DNA from: Enterobacter sp. R4-368
GTDB taxonomy: Bacteria; Pseudomonadota; Gammaproteobacteria; Enterobacterales; Enterobacteriaceae
Assembly (NCBI RefSeq): GCF_000410515.1
Contig: NC_021500.1
Span: forward strand, 3,720,001 to 3,784,000
DNA: 64,000 bases
Reading direction: 5' to 3'
Shown here piece after piece: positions 1 through 7,463 of the stretch (position 1 is the first letter of the stretch; every line of letters starts with the position of its first letter). Below the pieces are notes generated by a model, which saw only the letters and a list, made by a program, of their open reading frames with translations, had not been told where the DNA came from and ran no database searches. A program made the position numbers and the translations under genes.

Positions 1-1
1 G

Positions 2-64
2 GCCATTACTAATGGGAAAACATTGCTGGCTGGCGGTGAATCCTGGTCTGGTAAGCTGGCGTGA
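2..64 (+). CDS. C-terminal end of an unidentified protein (partial)
   Basis: An open frame enters from the left edge and stops at TGA 62-64, giving the last 20 residues, ending GGESWSGKLA. It is convergent with the small membrane protein that follows, 20 bp away. The tail is Gly/Ser-rich, as in many exported or surface proteins. The neighbouring PsaE/PsaF-like regulatory pair would fit a fimbrial subunit, but 20 residues are too few to assign a family. Confidence 0.35.
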   Translation, partial: AITNGKTLLAGGESWSGKLA

Positions 65-84
65 TAACAGCCCTAAGCCTTTCC

Positions 85-555
85 CTACTTGTCGTCCAGC
101 GGGTAGAGAAAGATCATTCCGTTTTGCATAGTGACCAGCGGCACGCCATCTGGCCAAAGTTGCTGCATACGCACTTGCGAATGCATCAGTAAATCAATGT
201 TGCTGGCAAGCAACGGGGTGTCCGGAGAGGGGGCGAAATGAACAGGTGTGTAGGTAAAAAAGCGTTTCTCACCCGCCTGTTTTTTCTGCACGAAACTCCC
301 TTTGAGCCTGAACTGAGGGTTATTCGGACTGCTGACATGGCTTACGATCGTCTCTCCAACGGTGGACAACTGGACGTCATAGAGCTCTTTTTGCTGCTGC
401 GGCAAATCGTAAAAACCGAATTGCTGCGTTATGTTGCTGCCCGGTTTTAATGCCGGCTGCGAACGATGCCAAAAATAGCCACAGGCAGCGACAATCAGCG
501 TCGTGAGCAACAGCATTACGCCGTACTTATGCGGTCTTGCAAGGCACCATTTCAT
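85..555 (-). CDS. Small single-pass membrane protein, likely partner of the winged-helix regulator
   Basis: 156 aa from the chosen start. One hydrophobic segment (about residues 12-28) after a short basic N-terminus predicts an inner-membrane anchor with a periplasmic body of about 125 residues. An ATG 24 bases upstream (579) is open, but the ATG at 553-555 has GGAG eight bases before it and is preferred. The gene starts inside the 3' end of the upstream regulator gene (28-bp overlap), which implies translational coupling. A ToxR-like regulator followed by a small membrane protein is the ToxR-ToxS, TcpP-TcpH and PsaE-PsaF arrangement, in which the second protein stabilises the first. No sequence family was recognised, so the partner role is inferred from context. 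Confidence 0.6.
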   Translation of the reverse strand: MKWCLARPHKYGVMLLLTTLIVAACGYFWHRSQPALKPGSNITQQFGFYDLPQQQKELYDVQLSTVGETIVSHVSSPNNPQFRLKGSFVQKKQAGEKRFFTYTPVHFAPSPDTPLLASNIDLLMHSQVRMQQLWPDGVPLVTMQNGMIFLYPLDDK

Positions 556-1423
556 CGAGTTTTCTCCGCGTTTCTTCAAGTATCAATTCATTAAGCGAAG
601 CTAAATTGGCCCGCCACTGGTAGATCTGCATCGCCAGAATATTCTGCCCACAGGTGCTGTGTAAGCGCAGGGTAAAGTTCAGCGTTTGGTTATTACTTCG
701 TGAATAGATGCTCAGGTTGATGGATTTCTTTTTTATCTGCTCATTTAAAAGGTGATAGGTGTCTTTGAGCCGGTTGTAGACCGTGGCTTGATCCTGCAGA
801 CGCTCGCCGGGTTCAACAAGCGTATACAGACGAATATTGCTATACACGTTTTTTGCCAGCTCTTCAGCTTTCATCGTCTGACCGCGATCGATTGTCAAAT
901 AACCGATAAAGGCGATAAAAAGTACTGCCACCAGCAATAGCGATACGAAGGCTCCCCGGGGATAGCGTGTTGATTGCTCAGGCGTTTCATAAACCACGTC
1001 AGAAGAGAGCGGCTGCGTATTGGCGGTGCTCACTTCTGTGAGAGATTTCTCATTATTTAATGAAATATCTTCTTGTGGGCTTTCAACCTGCTGGCAATAT
1101 TCTGCATCCAGTACATAGCCCCGTTTAGGCACGGTGCGAATAATGCGTTGCTGTTTGCCGTCATCTTCCAGCGCCGCGCGCAGGGCGTGAATTGCGTTTG
1201 GCAGGCTGTTATTACCGATAACCCGCCCCTCCCAGACCTGGTTGGTCAGCTCTTCCCGTGTAAAAACCTTACCCGGGTTCTGTTGCAACAGATCCAGCAG
1301 TTTAAGCTGATACGCGCCCAGCCGCTTATGTTCTCCGGTGACTAAATGAATAATTGAGCCGGAAGGCAAATCAATTATCCAATTGTTAATGGCACAACAA
1401 TGTTTTTTCATAACGAATTTCAA
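527..1423 (-). CDS. CadC/ToxR-type membrane-anchored winged-helix transcriptional regulator
   Basis: 298 aa. Residues about 15-108 form an OmpR/PhoB-type winged helix, with the motifs FTREELTNQVWEGR and IRTVPKRGYVL typical of CadC and ToxR. A Ser/Thr/Gln-rich linker follows, then one membrane segment (about 157-178) and a periplasmic domain of about 120 residues. Cys258 and Cys295 could form a disulfide, as in ToxR and TcpP. It lacks a receiver domain, so it should sense signals directly across the membrane. The first codon used here is TTG (1421-1423), four bases after GGAG. An in-frame ATG four codons later lies too far from that GGAG to be clearly better. It is divergent from the sigma-28-like gene and overlaps the small membrane protein downstream. 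Target genes are unknown; fimbriae or the adjacent sigma gene are candidates. Confidence 0.75.
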   Translation of the reverse strand: MKFVMKKHCCAINNWIIDLPSGSIIHLVTGEHKRLGAYQLKLLDLLQQNPGKVFTREELTNQVWEGRVIGNNSLPNAIHALRAALEDDGKQQRIIRTVPKRGYVLDAEYCQQVESPQEDISLNNEKSLTEVSTANTQPLSSDVVYETPEQSTRYPRGAFVSLLLVAVLFIAFIGYLTIDRGQTMKAEELAKNVYSNIRLYTLVEPGERLQDQATVYNRLKDTYHLLNEQIKKKSINLSIYSRSNNQTLNFTLRLHSTCGQNILAMQIYQWRANLASLNELILEETRRKLDEMVPCKTA

Positions 1424-1813
1424 GTAGCTCCATCATGGAACAAGTGATTATTAAGGTTATGTACTGTAATTGAGAATTAATTAACGTGAAGGCGCGTGAG
1501 CAAATCTTCTGGCCCCAGTAATCATTCCATATGAGATATTAATAATACTACTGTGCGATAGATGAATTACACGCAAATTCATTAATTGCCGCTTTTCGGG
1601 GAATTAAGAATAGGGGATGTGATGTATCTTTTTACACCAGTTAAGGTGGGAAGCCGTGCAGTCCCGCTTATTGTGATTGTGTGATGTTAATTTATTGTTG
1701 TTTATTTAATTAATCTTTTTACCCATTGAACTAATGAGAAACGTCAGCCTAAAGAATACAAAAGCAGCATCCGTCTGTTTTTATGTAATAAATCTAGTCT
1801 GCGCCATTTAATA
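1424..1813. other. Divergent AT-rich intergenic region
   Basis: 390 bp between the winged-helix regulator (leftward) and the sigma-28-like gene (rightward). It is clearly more AT-rich than the flanking coding sequence and must hold both promoters. I found no convincing sigma-70 or sigma-28 promoter and no open frame worth reporting. AT-richness makes H-NS binding plausible. Confidence 0.5.
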
Positions 1814-2497
1814 ATGATGAGTGTAATTTCCTCTGAAACGGTAACGTTTCCCGATGAAGCGCGCTATGTCCGCGATTATTTGCCGCTGGTGCATAAAGTG
1901 GTGAAACAATTCGCCTGGCAGACCAGCAGCGTCATGGATAAAGACGATATGCGGCAAGTCGCCCTGACGGGTTTGCTCTTTTCATTGCGTCGTTATGGAC
2001 AACCTGATGCGCAATTTGCCGGTTACGCCATCCAGCGCATTCGTGGGGCAATTCTTGACGAGCTACGCCAGCAGGACTGGCGTCCACGGCGGCTGCGCCA
2101 AAAGATGTACAAGCTCAACGACGCCATTCGTGAGCTGGCGCGTGAACTTGGCTATGTGCCGAATTTTAATGAATTAAGCGAACGGCTTTCTATTACACCA
2201 GAGGAGTATCAGCACTATTTATTACTCGACTCCGCCAGTGAGCTGGAGAGCCTGGATAACGATCTCCATTCCCACGCGCTGGAAAGCCGCCCGCTTGAAG
2301 CGGAAGTCGTGAATAGCCGCGCACTAAAAAGCGCGATAGCAAGCCTGACCCGGCGTGAACAGACGATTCTGGGGTTGTATTACCACCATGAATTAAGTCT
2401 GAAAGAGATTGCCTCAATGCTTGGACTGACAGAAGCCCGTATTTGTCAGCTTAATAAAGTAATAGTGCAAAAGTTACGGGCGTTTTTTGACGAATAA
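1814..2497 (+). CDS. FliA/LafS-like RNA polymerase sigma-28 factor (orphan paralogue)
   Basis: 227 aa against about 239 for FliA. Region 2 (about 15-90) carries YAIQRIRGAILDELRQQDW, nearly the FliA signature, region 3 spans about 95-150, and region 4 (about 170-225) has an HTH with LSLKEIASMLGLTEARICQL. These sigma factors direct RNA polymerase to TAAA-N15-GCCGATAA promoters of late flagellar and chemotaxis genes. No flagellar gene, and no FlgM, lies within reach; the neighbours are a ToxR-like regulator and a cell-wall hydrolase. It is therefore an orphan, possibly left from a lateral (Flag-2) cluster or recruited to a small regulon. Two ATGs in tandem (1814 and 1817) are possible starts, and no strong Shine-Dalgarno precedes either. 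Confidence 0.85.
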   Translation: MMSVISSETVTFPDEARYVRDYLPLVHKVVKQFAWQTSSVMDKDDMRQVALTGLLFSLRRYGQPDAQFAGYAIQRIRGAILDELRQQDWRPRRLRQKMYKLNDAIRELARELGYVPNFNELSERLSITPEEYQHYLLLDSASELESLDNDLHSHALESRPLEAEVVNSRALKSAIASLTRREQTILGLYYHHELSLKEIASMLGLTEARICQLNKVIVQKLRAFFDE

Positions 2498-2573
2498 GTA
2501 CGTTTCTTCTTCCGCTAAGGAATGAAAAATGTATTTAAGATTTTAACCCTTTATTTTTATTAGTATTAATATT

Positions 2574-3179
2574 GTGAAATATTTAACTGTATCATCCATC
2601 GTTGCCCCCAGGCAGAGCGTGCTCCGCGGGTTTTTGGGGCTTTTTTTTCTTATTTTGCTTTCTGTGTTCCTGACCGGTTGCGCGCAGTCTAAACCGGTTA
2701 GCCGTACACAGGGGCCAACAATGCTTGCCGAACAGCGCAAGATCACCCATGAAGAGACACTGGCGGCGACGCGTAAGTCTAAAGTTGACAAGGTTGTGCA
2801 GCACCTTAAAAAACAGTTGGGTAAACCTTATGTCTATGGCGGCGTCTCGCCAGCGCGCGGTTTCGACTGTAGTGGGCTGGTGTTCTATGCCTACAACAAA
2901 GTGCTGAGTAATAAATTACCCCGCACCACTAAAGCCATGTTCCATGACAAGCGCTTGATGCGGGTAAAAACCGCGAACTTGCGCCAGGGCGATTTGCTGT
3001 TCTTTCGCAGCAAATTACGCGGTCCGGTCGATCATGTCGGTGTCTATCTGGGGCATAACCGCTTTATCGAAGCGCCGCGCCGCGGGTTGAATATCCGTAT
3101 CAGCCATTTTCTTGATGACTACTGGCAGGATCACTACCTCGGCGCGCGCCGTATCCTGACAGGCAAACGCGTGCTCTGA
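2574..3179 (+). CDS. NlpC/P60 family lipoprotein, Spr/MepS-like peptidoglycan endopeptidase
   Basis: 201 aa from GTG 2574. A GTG at 2619 gives a 186-aa form with a more usual signal peptide, and neither start has a strong ribosome site. The hydrophobic segment ends in lipobox LTGC with Cys36, so it should be a lipoprotein. Asp at +2 is absent (Ala), which favours the outer membrane. The NlpC/P60 domain spans about 80-195, with catalytic Cys99 (FDCSG) and His154 (VDHVG). The third polar position, usually His/Asn/Gln, reads Glu166 (FIEAPRRG), which is unusual and may alter activity. Relatives cleave D-Ala-mDAP cross-links or stem peptides. It lies 76 bp after the sigma gene in the same direction and could be co-transcribed. 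Confidence 0.82.
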   Translation: MKYLTVSSIVAPRQSVLRGFLGLFFLILLSVFLTGCAQSKPVSRTQGPTMLAEQRKITHEETLAATRKSKVDKVVQHLKKQLGKPYVYGGVSPARGFDCSGLVFYAYNKVLSNKLPRTTKAMFHDKRLMRVKTANLRQGDLLFFRSKLRGPVDHVGVYLGHNRFIEAPRRGLNIRISHFLDDYWQDHYLGARRILTGKRVL

Positions 3180-3181
3180 AT

Positions 3182-4597
3182 TCACGCCTCCAGCGCGTTA
3201 TGAATTGCCTCGCCCAACTGTTTGATCACCTCGCGATTGGCGTCGGTCAGCGGCAGGGCGCAATTCAGACGCAGGCAGTTACGGTACTTGCCAGACGCGG
3301 AAAATAACGAGCCGGGCGCAATCTGGATTTTCAGGCGGCACAGCGCGCGGGAAACACAGACCATATCGACGGTTTCCGGCAACTCGACCCACAGTAAATA
3401 ACCGCCTTGCGGGCGTGTCACGCAGATACCGCAGGGAAAATACTGGCGCACCCAGCAGGTGTAAGTTTCCAGTTGCTGCTGATAGACCTGGCGCATACGC
3501 CGCACATGCCGATGGTAATGACCGTCGCGAATAAACGCCGCAACCGCCAGTTGTGTTCCCGGCACATTGGTGCCGATGGCGGCATATTTTTTATGCAGCA
3601 CCCGATCCAGATAACGCCCTGGCGCAATCCAGCCGACGCGCAGTCCCGGCGCCACGGTTTTGGTGATAGAGCTGCACAGCAGCACGCGGCCATCAATATC
3701 ATAGGATTTTATCGTGCTGGGACGCGGGTATTCGGCTGCCAGCTCGCCGTAAATATCGTCTTCAAAAATCACGATGTCGTGGCGCTGCGCCAGCGCCAGC
3801 ACGGCCTTTTTCCGCGCGTCCGGCATGATAAAGCCGAGCGGGTTATTGCAGTTCGGCACCAGAATCACGCCCTTAATGGGCCACTGTTCCAGCGCCAGCT
3901 CCAGGGCTTCCACGCTGATGCCGGTTTCGGGATCGGTCGGAATTTCAATAGCTTTAATGTCCAAACCACGCAGCAACTGCATCGTGCCGTAATACGAGGG
4001 GGATTCAACGGCGACAATATCCCCCGGCTGGCACACCGCCAGCAAGGCGAGCGCCAGCGCCGGATGGCAACCGCTGGCGATGACAATATCGTCGGCGCTG
4101 ACCGATGCGCCGCCGTCCAGCATCAGCCGGGCGATTTGTTCACGCAGTTCAAGGCGGCCCGGCAGCGTGTCGTAGCTTAACGCCTCCATCACCTGGTGCT
4201 GGGCGATACGGCTCATCTCGCGCCACAGCGGTTTAAGCGTGGGCTGGGTGATATCCGGCGCGCCGCCACCAAACGCAGCAATCGCTTTATCGGTGCGCGC
4301 GTCGAGCAGCGTCAGCACTTCATCCCACTGCGTGACTTCCACCGGCCGTTGTACCGGGCGCGACATCGCGGGCACCGGCGGTTTTGCCTTTCGCGGCGCC
4401 ACAAAGTAGCCGGAACGCGGCTGAGGCGTTATCAGTTGCAGGCTTTCCAGCACCTGGTAAGCCTGCTGCACGGTGCTGATACTCACGCCGTGCTCCTGAC
4501 TCAGGCTGCGCACTGACGGCAGTTTTTCGCCGTGACGATACAATCCCTGTTCAATGCGTTCTGCCAGCAGCGTGGCCAGATGTTGGTAGCGTGTCAT
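3182..4597 (-). CDS. yjiR: MocR/PdxR-family regulator YjiR (GntR HTH fused to aminotransferase-like domain)
   Basis: 471 aa. An N-terminal GntR winged helix (about 1-67; EKLPSVRSLSQEHGVSISTV) is joined by a Pro-rich linker (about 70-90) to a fold-type I aminotransferase domain. PLP ligands are visible: Lys313 in SSITK, Asp280/281 in FEDDIYGEL and Asn252 in CNNPLG. MocR proteins bind PLP or an amino-acid adduct and act as regulators rather than enzymes. The gene diverges from yjiS, as in E. coli K-12, and the 175-bp gap holds four copies of a TACAGATT-type half-site, which should be its operator. Its stop lies 3 bp from the stop of the convergent NlpC/P60 gene. Confidence 0.88.
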   Translation of the reverse strand: MTRYQHLATLLAERIEQGLYRHGEKLPSVRSLSQEHGVSISTVQQAYQVLESLQLITPQPRSGYFVAPRKAKPPVPAMSRPVQRPVEVTQWDEVLTLLDARTDKAIAAFGGGAPDITQPTLKPLWREMSRIAQHQVMEALSYDTLPGRLELREQIARLMLDGGASVSADDIVIASGCHPALALALLAVCQPGDIVAVESPSYYGTMQLLRGLDIKAIEIPTDPETGISVEALELALEQWPIKGVILVPNCNNPLGFIMPDARKKAVLALAQRHDIVIFEDDIYGELAAEYPRPSTIKSYDIDGRVLLCSSITKTVAPGLRVGWIAPGRYLDRVLHKKYAAIGTNVPGTQLAVAAFIRDGHYHRHVRRMRQVYQQQLETYTCWVRQYFPCGICVTRPQGGYLLWVELPETVDMVCVSRALCRLKIQIAPGSLFSASGKYRNCLRLNCALPLTDANREVIKQLGEAIHNALEA

Positions 4598-4619
4598 GCT
4601 GTATCCTTAAAATTCACCA

Positions 4620-4718
4620 TACAGATTTAATAACCAGTACAGATTAGGGTGAAATTCGCGATTCAGACCTTGTTTTAAGCGATCTGTATGTTAAAAAAAA
4701 GTAATTTCTGAATCTGTA
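4620..4718. promoter_or_regulatory. Putative YjiR operator: two direct and two inverted TACAGATT half-sites
   Basis: TACAGATT occurs at 4620-4627 and 4638-4645 as a direct repeat 18 bp apart. Its reverse complement appears at 4711-4718 (AATCTGTA) and with one mismatch at 4681-4688 (GATCTGTA). All four lie in the yjiR-yjiS divergent promoter region. MocR-type regulators characteristically bind paired direct repeats, so auto-regulation of yjiR and control of yjiS are likely. Confidence 0.6.
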
Positions 4719-4772
4719 TTGTAATGGGCGAGAACGGCGAAGATAGAGCTCTTTTTAGGCGAGGAGAGCATC

Positions 4773-4934
4773 ATGGAATTTTTTGAAAATCGACCCAACC
4801 GCCCGTTTTTAGGGTTTGTTTTACTCTGGCGCAAACTGCAACGGCTGCGTGAGCGCGTAAAAACGCGGCGGCTGCTGCGCGCATTAAGCGACGAGCAGCT
4901 AAAAGACCTGGGGTTACGCCGCAGTGAACTGTGA
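4773..4934 (+). CDS. yjiS: DUF1127 small basic protein YjiS
   Basis: 53 aa. It begins MEFFENRPNRPFLGFV and ends DEQLKDLGLRRSEL, the conserved DUF1127 C-terminus. The centre is rich in Arg and Leu and should form an amphipathic helix. Length and sequence match E. coli YjiS (54 aa). AGGAG lies seven bases before the ATG. DUF1127 proteins in alphaproteobacteria affect RNA turnover and phosphate or carbon metabolism; the enterobacterial function is not established. It diverges from yjiR, whose product probably controls it. Confidence 0.88.
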   Translation: MEFFENRPNRPFLGFVLLWRKLQRLRERVKTRRLLRALSDEQLKDLGLRRSEL

Positions 4935-5028
4935 TAAGTGCGATAACGCGCGGAGATAACATCTTGTTATTTCCGCCCAACCGGCGTTGGGCTATGCTTA
5001 GCTCCACAACCTGAAGGGGAGAAAGCGC

Positions 5029-5631
5029 ATGCACTTTATGAACGAAGACGACGAGAAAAAAGAGAAAGAGACTGGTAACGTCTCGCAGCTGATGCAGCAA
5101 AAACTGCTGGATGCCCGCTCGATCATTATCTCTGGCGAGATCAACCAGGCGCTGACAGAAAAAGTAGTCACTCAGTTACTGCTGTTGCAGGGTATCAGCG
5201 ATGCGCCGATTAAGATCTATCTCAACAGCCAGGGCGGTCATGTTGAAGCGGCAGATACCATTCATGACATGATTAAATTCATCACCCCGGAAGTGCACAT
5301 CATCGGCACCGGTTGGGTGGCAAGCGCCGGGATCACCATCCTGCTGGCGGCGAAAAAAGAGCACCGTTATTCGCTGCCGAACACCCGCTTTATGATCCAT
5401 CAACCGCTGGGCGGCGTTCGCGGTCAGGCAAGCGACATTGAAATCGAAGCGAAAGAGATCATCCGCACGCTGGAGCGCGTAAACCGCATGATCGCTGAAG
5501 CGACCGGCCAGCCGGTAGACAAAGTGAAGCAGGATACCGACCGTAACTACTGGATGAACACCAAAGAAGCCATTGATTACGGCATCGTTTCCCGCGTGGT
5601 GAAATCCTACGGCGAACTGGATCTGGATTAA
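5029..5631 (+). CDS. ClpP-family serine protease paralogue with Ser-His-Asn active site
   Basis: 200 aa. The ClpP/crotonase fold is clear: LNSQGGHVEA (oxyanion strand), GWVASAGITI with Ser99, and MIHQPLGG with His124. Aligned with E. coli ClpP, the catalytic Asp (ERDRF) is replaced by Asn173 in DTDRNYW; an Asn at this position is known in Listeria ClpP1. The N-terminus is a short charged stretch (DEDDEKKEKE-like) instead of the axial-pore loop and propeptide. No Clp ATPase lies nearby; the true clpP sits with clpX elsewhere in enterobacteria. It is flanked by yjiS and a DUF1176 gene and followed by its own terminator. GGGGAG precedes the ATG. It could form a specialised tetradecamer, a heteromer with ClpP, or a weakly active protease. 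Confidence 0.85.
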   Translation: MHFMNEDDEKKEKETGNVSQLMQQKLLDARSIIISGEINQALTEKVVTQLLLLQGISDAPIKIYLNSQGGHVEAADTIHDMIKFITPEVHIIGTGWVASAGITILLAAKKEHRYSLPNTRFMIHQPLGGVRGQASDIEIEAKEIIRTLERVNRMIAEATGQPVDKVKQDTDRNYWMNTKEAIDYGIVSRVVKSYGELDLD

Positions 5632-5648
5632 GTTTGTTAGCGACCTTG

Positions 5649-5675
5649 AGGCGAGATTTTTTTCTCGCCTTTTTT
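5649..5675 (+). terminator. Rho-independent terminator of the ClpP-like gene
   Basis: Perfect 8-bp stem AGGCGAGA/TCTCGCCT (5649-5656 and 5663-5670) with a six-T loop, followed by five Ts, 18 bp after the stop codon. Confidence 0.85.
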
Positions 5676-5757
5676 CTCTTCACGCCCGCCAAAATACACT
5701 TCTCCCTGACACATAATTTCTGCACACTGTGCGCATTTCTCATTATGGAGTGATGGC

Positions 5758-6807
5758 ATGAAAAGCAGTATCAAAGCGGCGCTGGTGATGACAGCAACGC
5801 TAAGTGCGCCCGTGCTGGCGGAGCAAAGCGGCGTCTCGTTTGACCATAAAGACTGGGAAGTGGTGTGCGATAACACTCTTACCTGCCGTGCCGCAGGTTA
5901 CAGCGCGGAAGAAGAGTCCAGCGGTTCGGTGTTGATTACGCGAAAAGCCGGTCCAGACACGCCGGTGACCGTTGATGTGGTGCTGGCAGAAATGGACGCC
6001 GATGAAACCACGCAACAGGCAACGCTCAGCCTGTGGATCGATGGTAAATCACAGGGCGAGATCGCTACCGAGGATAACGATAGCTGGCGTTTATCTGATG
6101 CGCAGGCGCGCAGCATGATCGATGCCGTGAAAGGTAGCGGTAAAGTTGAATTCAAAGGCGGCGCGAAACCGTTTGTGCTCTCCGGCGACGGCGCATACGC
6201 CGTGTTGCTGAAATTTGATGACGTACAAGGGCGCGTGGGCACACCTGGCGCGCTGAGTAAAAAGGGCGATAAAGCGGAGAGTTCGGTGACGCCTGCGGTT
6301 GCTGCACCGGTGATCCAGGCGGTGGAAGTGAAAGGCGGCGAAGATCGCACGCTCACCAAAGCCGAAACCGCAGCGCTGAAACCGCGTTTGCTGGCGGCAC
6401 TCACCAGCGGTAACGAGTGTGACCGCCTTGTCTCCCCGCAGGAACCGGTTATCGACGGTGATAACGACATTACCCTGACACCGCTGGATGGCAAACAGGT
6501 GCTGATCTCCACTCTTTGCTGGCGCGGGGCGTACAACGAAGGTTATGGCTACTGGGTGGTGGATAAAGCGCTGAAGGGAACGCCGCAATTTATAACTAAC
6601 TCCGCGTCTGACTACAGCGATGGCGTGATCTCGTTGGGCCAGCGTGGTCGCGGCATTGGCGACTGCTGGGCTTCGGCAGAGTGGGTCTGGGACGGTGAAA
6701 CCTTCCGCAAGAGCAGCGAATCCACCTCCGGCATGTGCCGCTATGTGCGTGCGGGCGGCACCTGGGACTTACCAGAATTCGTTTCGGAAGTGAAAGAGGC
6801 GAAGTAA
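5758..6807 (+). CDS. DUF1176 periplasmic protein
   Basis: 349 aa. The first 21 residues form a Sec signal peptide ending APVLA, giving a periplasmic protein that begins [16 protein letters not shown]. Cysteine pairs near the N-terminus (VCDNTLTC) and C-terminus ([22 protein letters not shown]) are typical of DUF1176 and suggest disulfides. The biochemical role is unknown. The ATG has GAG bases about eight positions upstream (TGGAGTGATGGC). It is monocistronic between the ClpP-like gene and fosA. Confidence 0.8.
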   Translation: MKSSIKAALVMTATLSAPVLAEQSGVSFDHKDWEVVCDNTLTCRAAGYSAEEESSGSVLITRKAGPDTPVTVDVVLAEMDADETTQQATLSLWIDGKSQGEIATEDNDSWRLSDAQARSMIDAVKGSGKVEFKGGAKPFVLSGDGAYAVLLKFDDVQGRVGTPGALSKKGDKAESSVTPAVAAPVIQAVEVKGGEDRTLTKAETAALKPRLLAALTSGNECDRLVSPQEPVIDGDNDITLTPLDGKQVLISTLCWRGAYNEGYGYWVVDKALKGTPQFITNSASDYSDGVISLGQRGRGIGDCWASAEWVWDGETFRKSSESTSGMCRYVRAGGTWDLPEFVSEVKEAK

Positions 6808-6884
6808 TTCGCAGCCCGATAAACGCGGCATTCAGCACTTTTGCCAGGTGCAGCGTTTTTCTTTTTCAGGCCGGAGTGCAAAGC

Positions 6885-7301
6885 ATGTTAAACAGCCTTA
6901 ACCACCTGACCCTGGCGGTTAGCGACCTTGCCCGCAGCGTCGATTTTTATCATCAACTTCTTGGTCTGAAACTCCATGCGTGCTGGGATAACGGCGCTTA
7001 TCTGACCTGCGGTGAGTTGTGGCTTTGCTTATCTGTCGACGCGCAGCGTCAGTATGTACCGCCAGCACAAAGTGACTACACCCATTATGCGTTCAGCGTT
7101 GATGAGCGCGATTTCGCCCGCTTTGTCACCCGCCTTGAGCAGGCTGGCGTGGTGAGCTGGAAAGTGAACAAAAGCGAAGGAGACTCCTGGTATTTCCTCG
7201 ATCCCGACGGGCACAAGCTCGAAGCACATGTCGGCAACCTTGCCCGGCGGTTGAAAGCGTGCCGTGAGAAACCGTACAAGGGGATGGTGTTTTTTGATTA
7301 A
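6885..7301 (+). CDS. fosA: FosA fosfomycin:glutathione transferase
   Basis: 138 aa, the normal FosA length. It is a vicinal-oxygen-chelate enzyme that opens the fosfomycin epoxide with glutathione in a Mn2+- and K+-dependent reaction. Metal ligands are visible: His7 (NHLTL), His67 (DYTHYAF) and Glu113 (HKLEAHVG). The K+-loop motif SEGDSWYF and the tail [11 protein letters not shown] match chromosomal FosA of Klebsiella and Enterobacter. The start was set at 6885 because GGAG lies eight bases upstream and the protein then begins [12 protein letters not shown] as in known FosA. No mobile element flanks it, so it looks intrinsic. Confidence 0.92.
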   Translation: MLNSLNHLTLAVSDLARSVDFYHQLLGLKLHACWDNGAYLTCGELWLCLSVDAQRQYVPPAQSDYTHYAFSVDERDFARFVTRLEQAGVVSWKVNKSEGDSWYFLDPDGHKLEAHVGNLARRLKACREKPYKGMVFFD

Positions 7302-7463
7302 TAAGTATTTTTACTCTTTTGCTTCATGCACTTACGCGGTTATCACGCCTATCATAAAATTATTAAAAAGGGTGATATATTTTTTGTTCGCTTTATTTTC
7401 TGGAAGGTATTCTCTTATTATAAAGATCTGCAGGTGGGATTAATAAACAAAAAGGAGCTTAAT

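Noticed and set aside
1424..1813. TAAA sequences upstream of the sigma-28-like gene as an autoregulatory sigma-28 promoter
   Set aside because: None is followed at 15 bases by a GCCGATAA-like element, so auto-regulation is not supported by sequence.
6885..7301. fosA considered as an acquired resistance gene on a mobile element
   Set aside because: No IS element, inverted repeat or composition break is visible on the left side, and chromosomal fosA is normal in Klebsiella/Enterobacter-type genomes.
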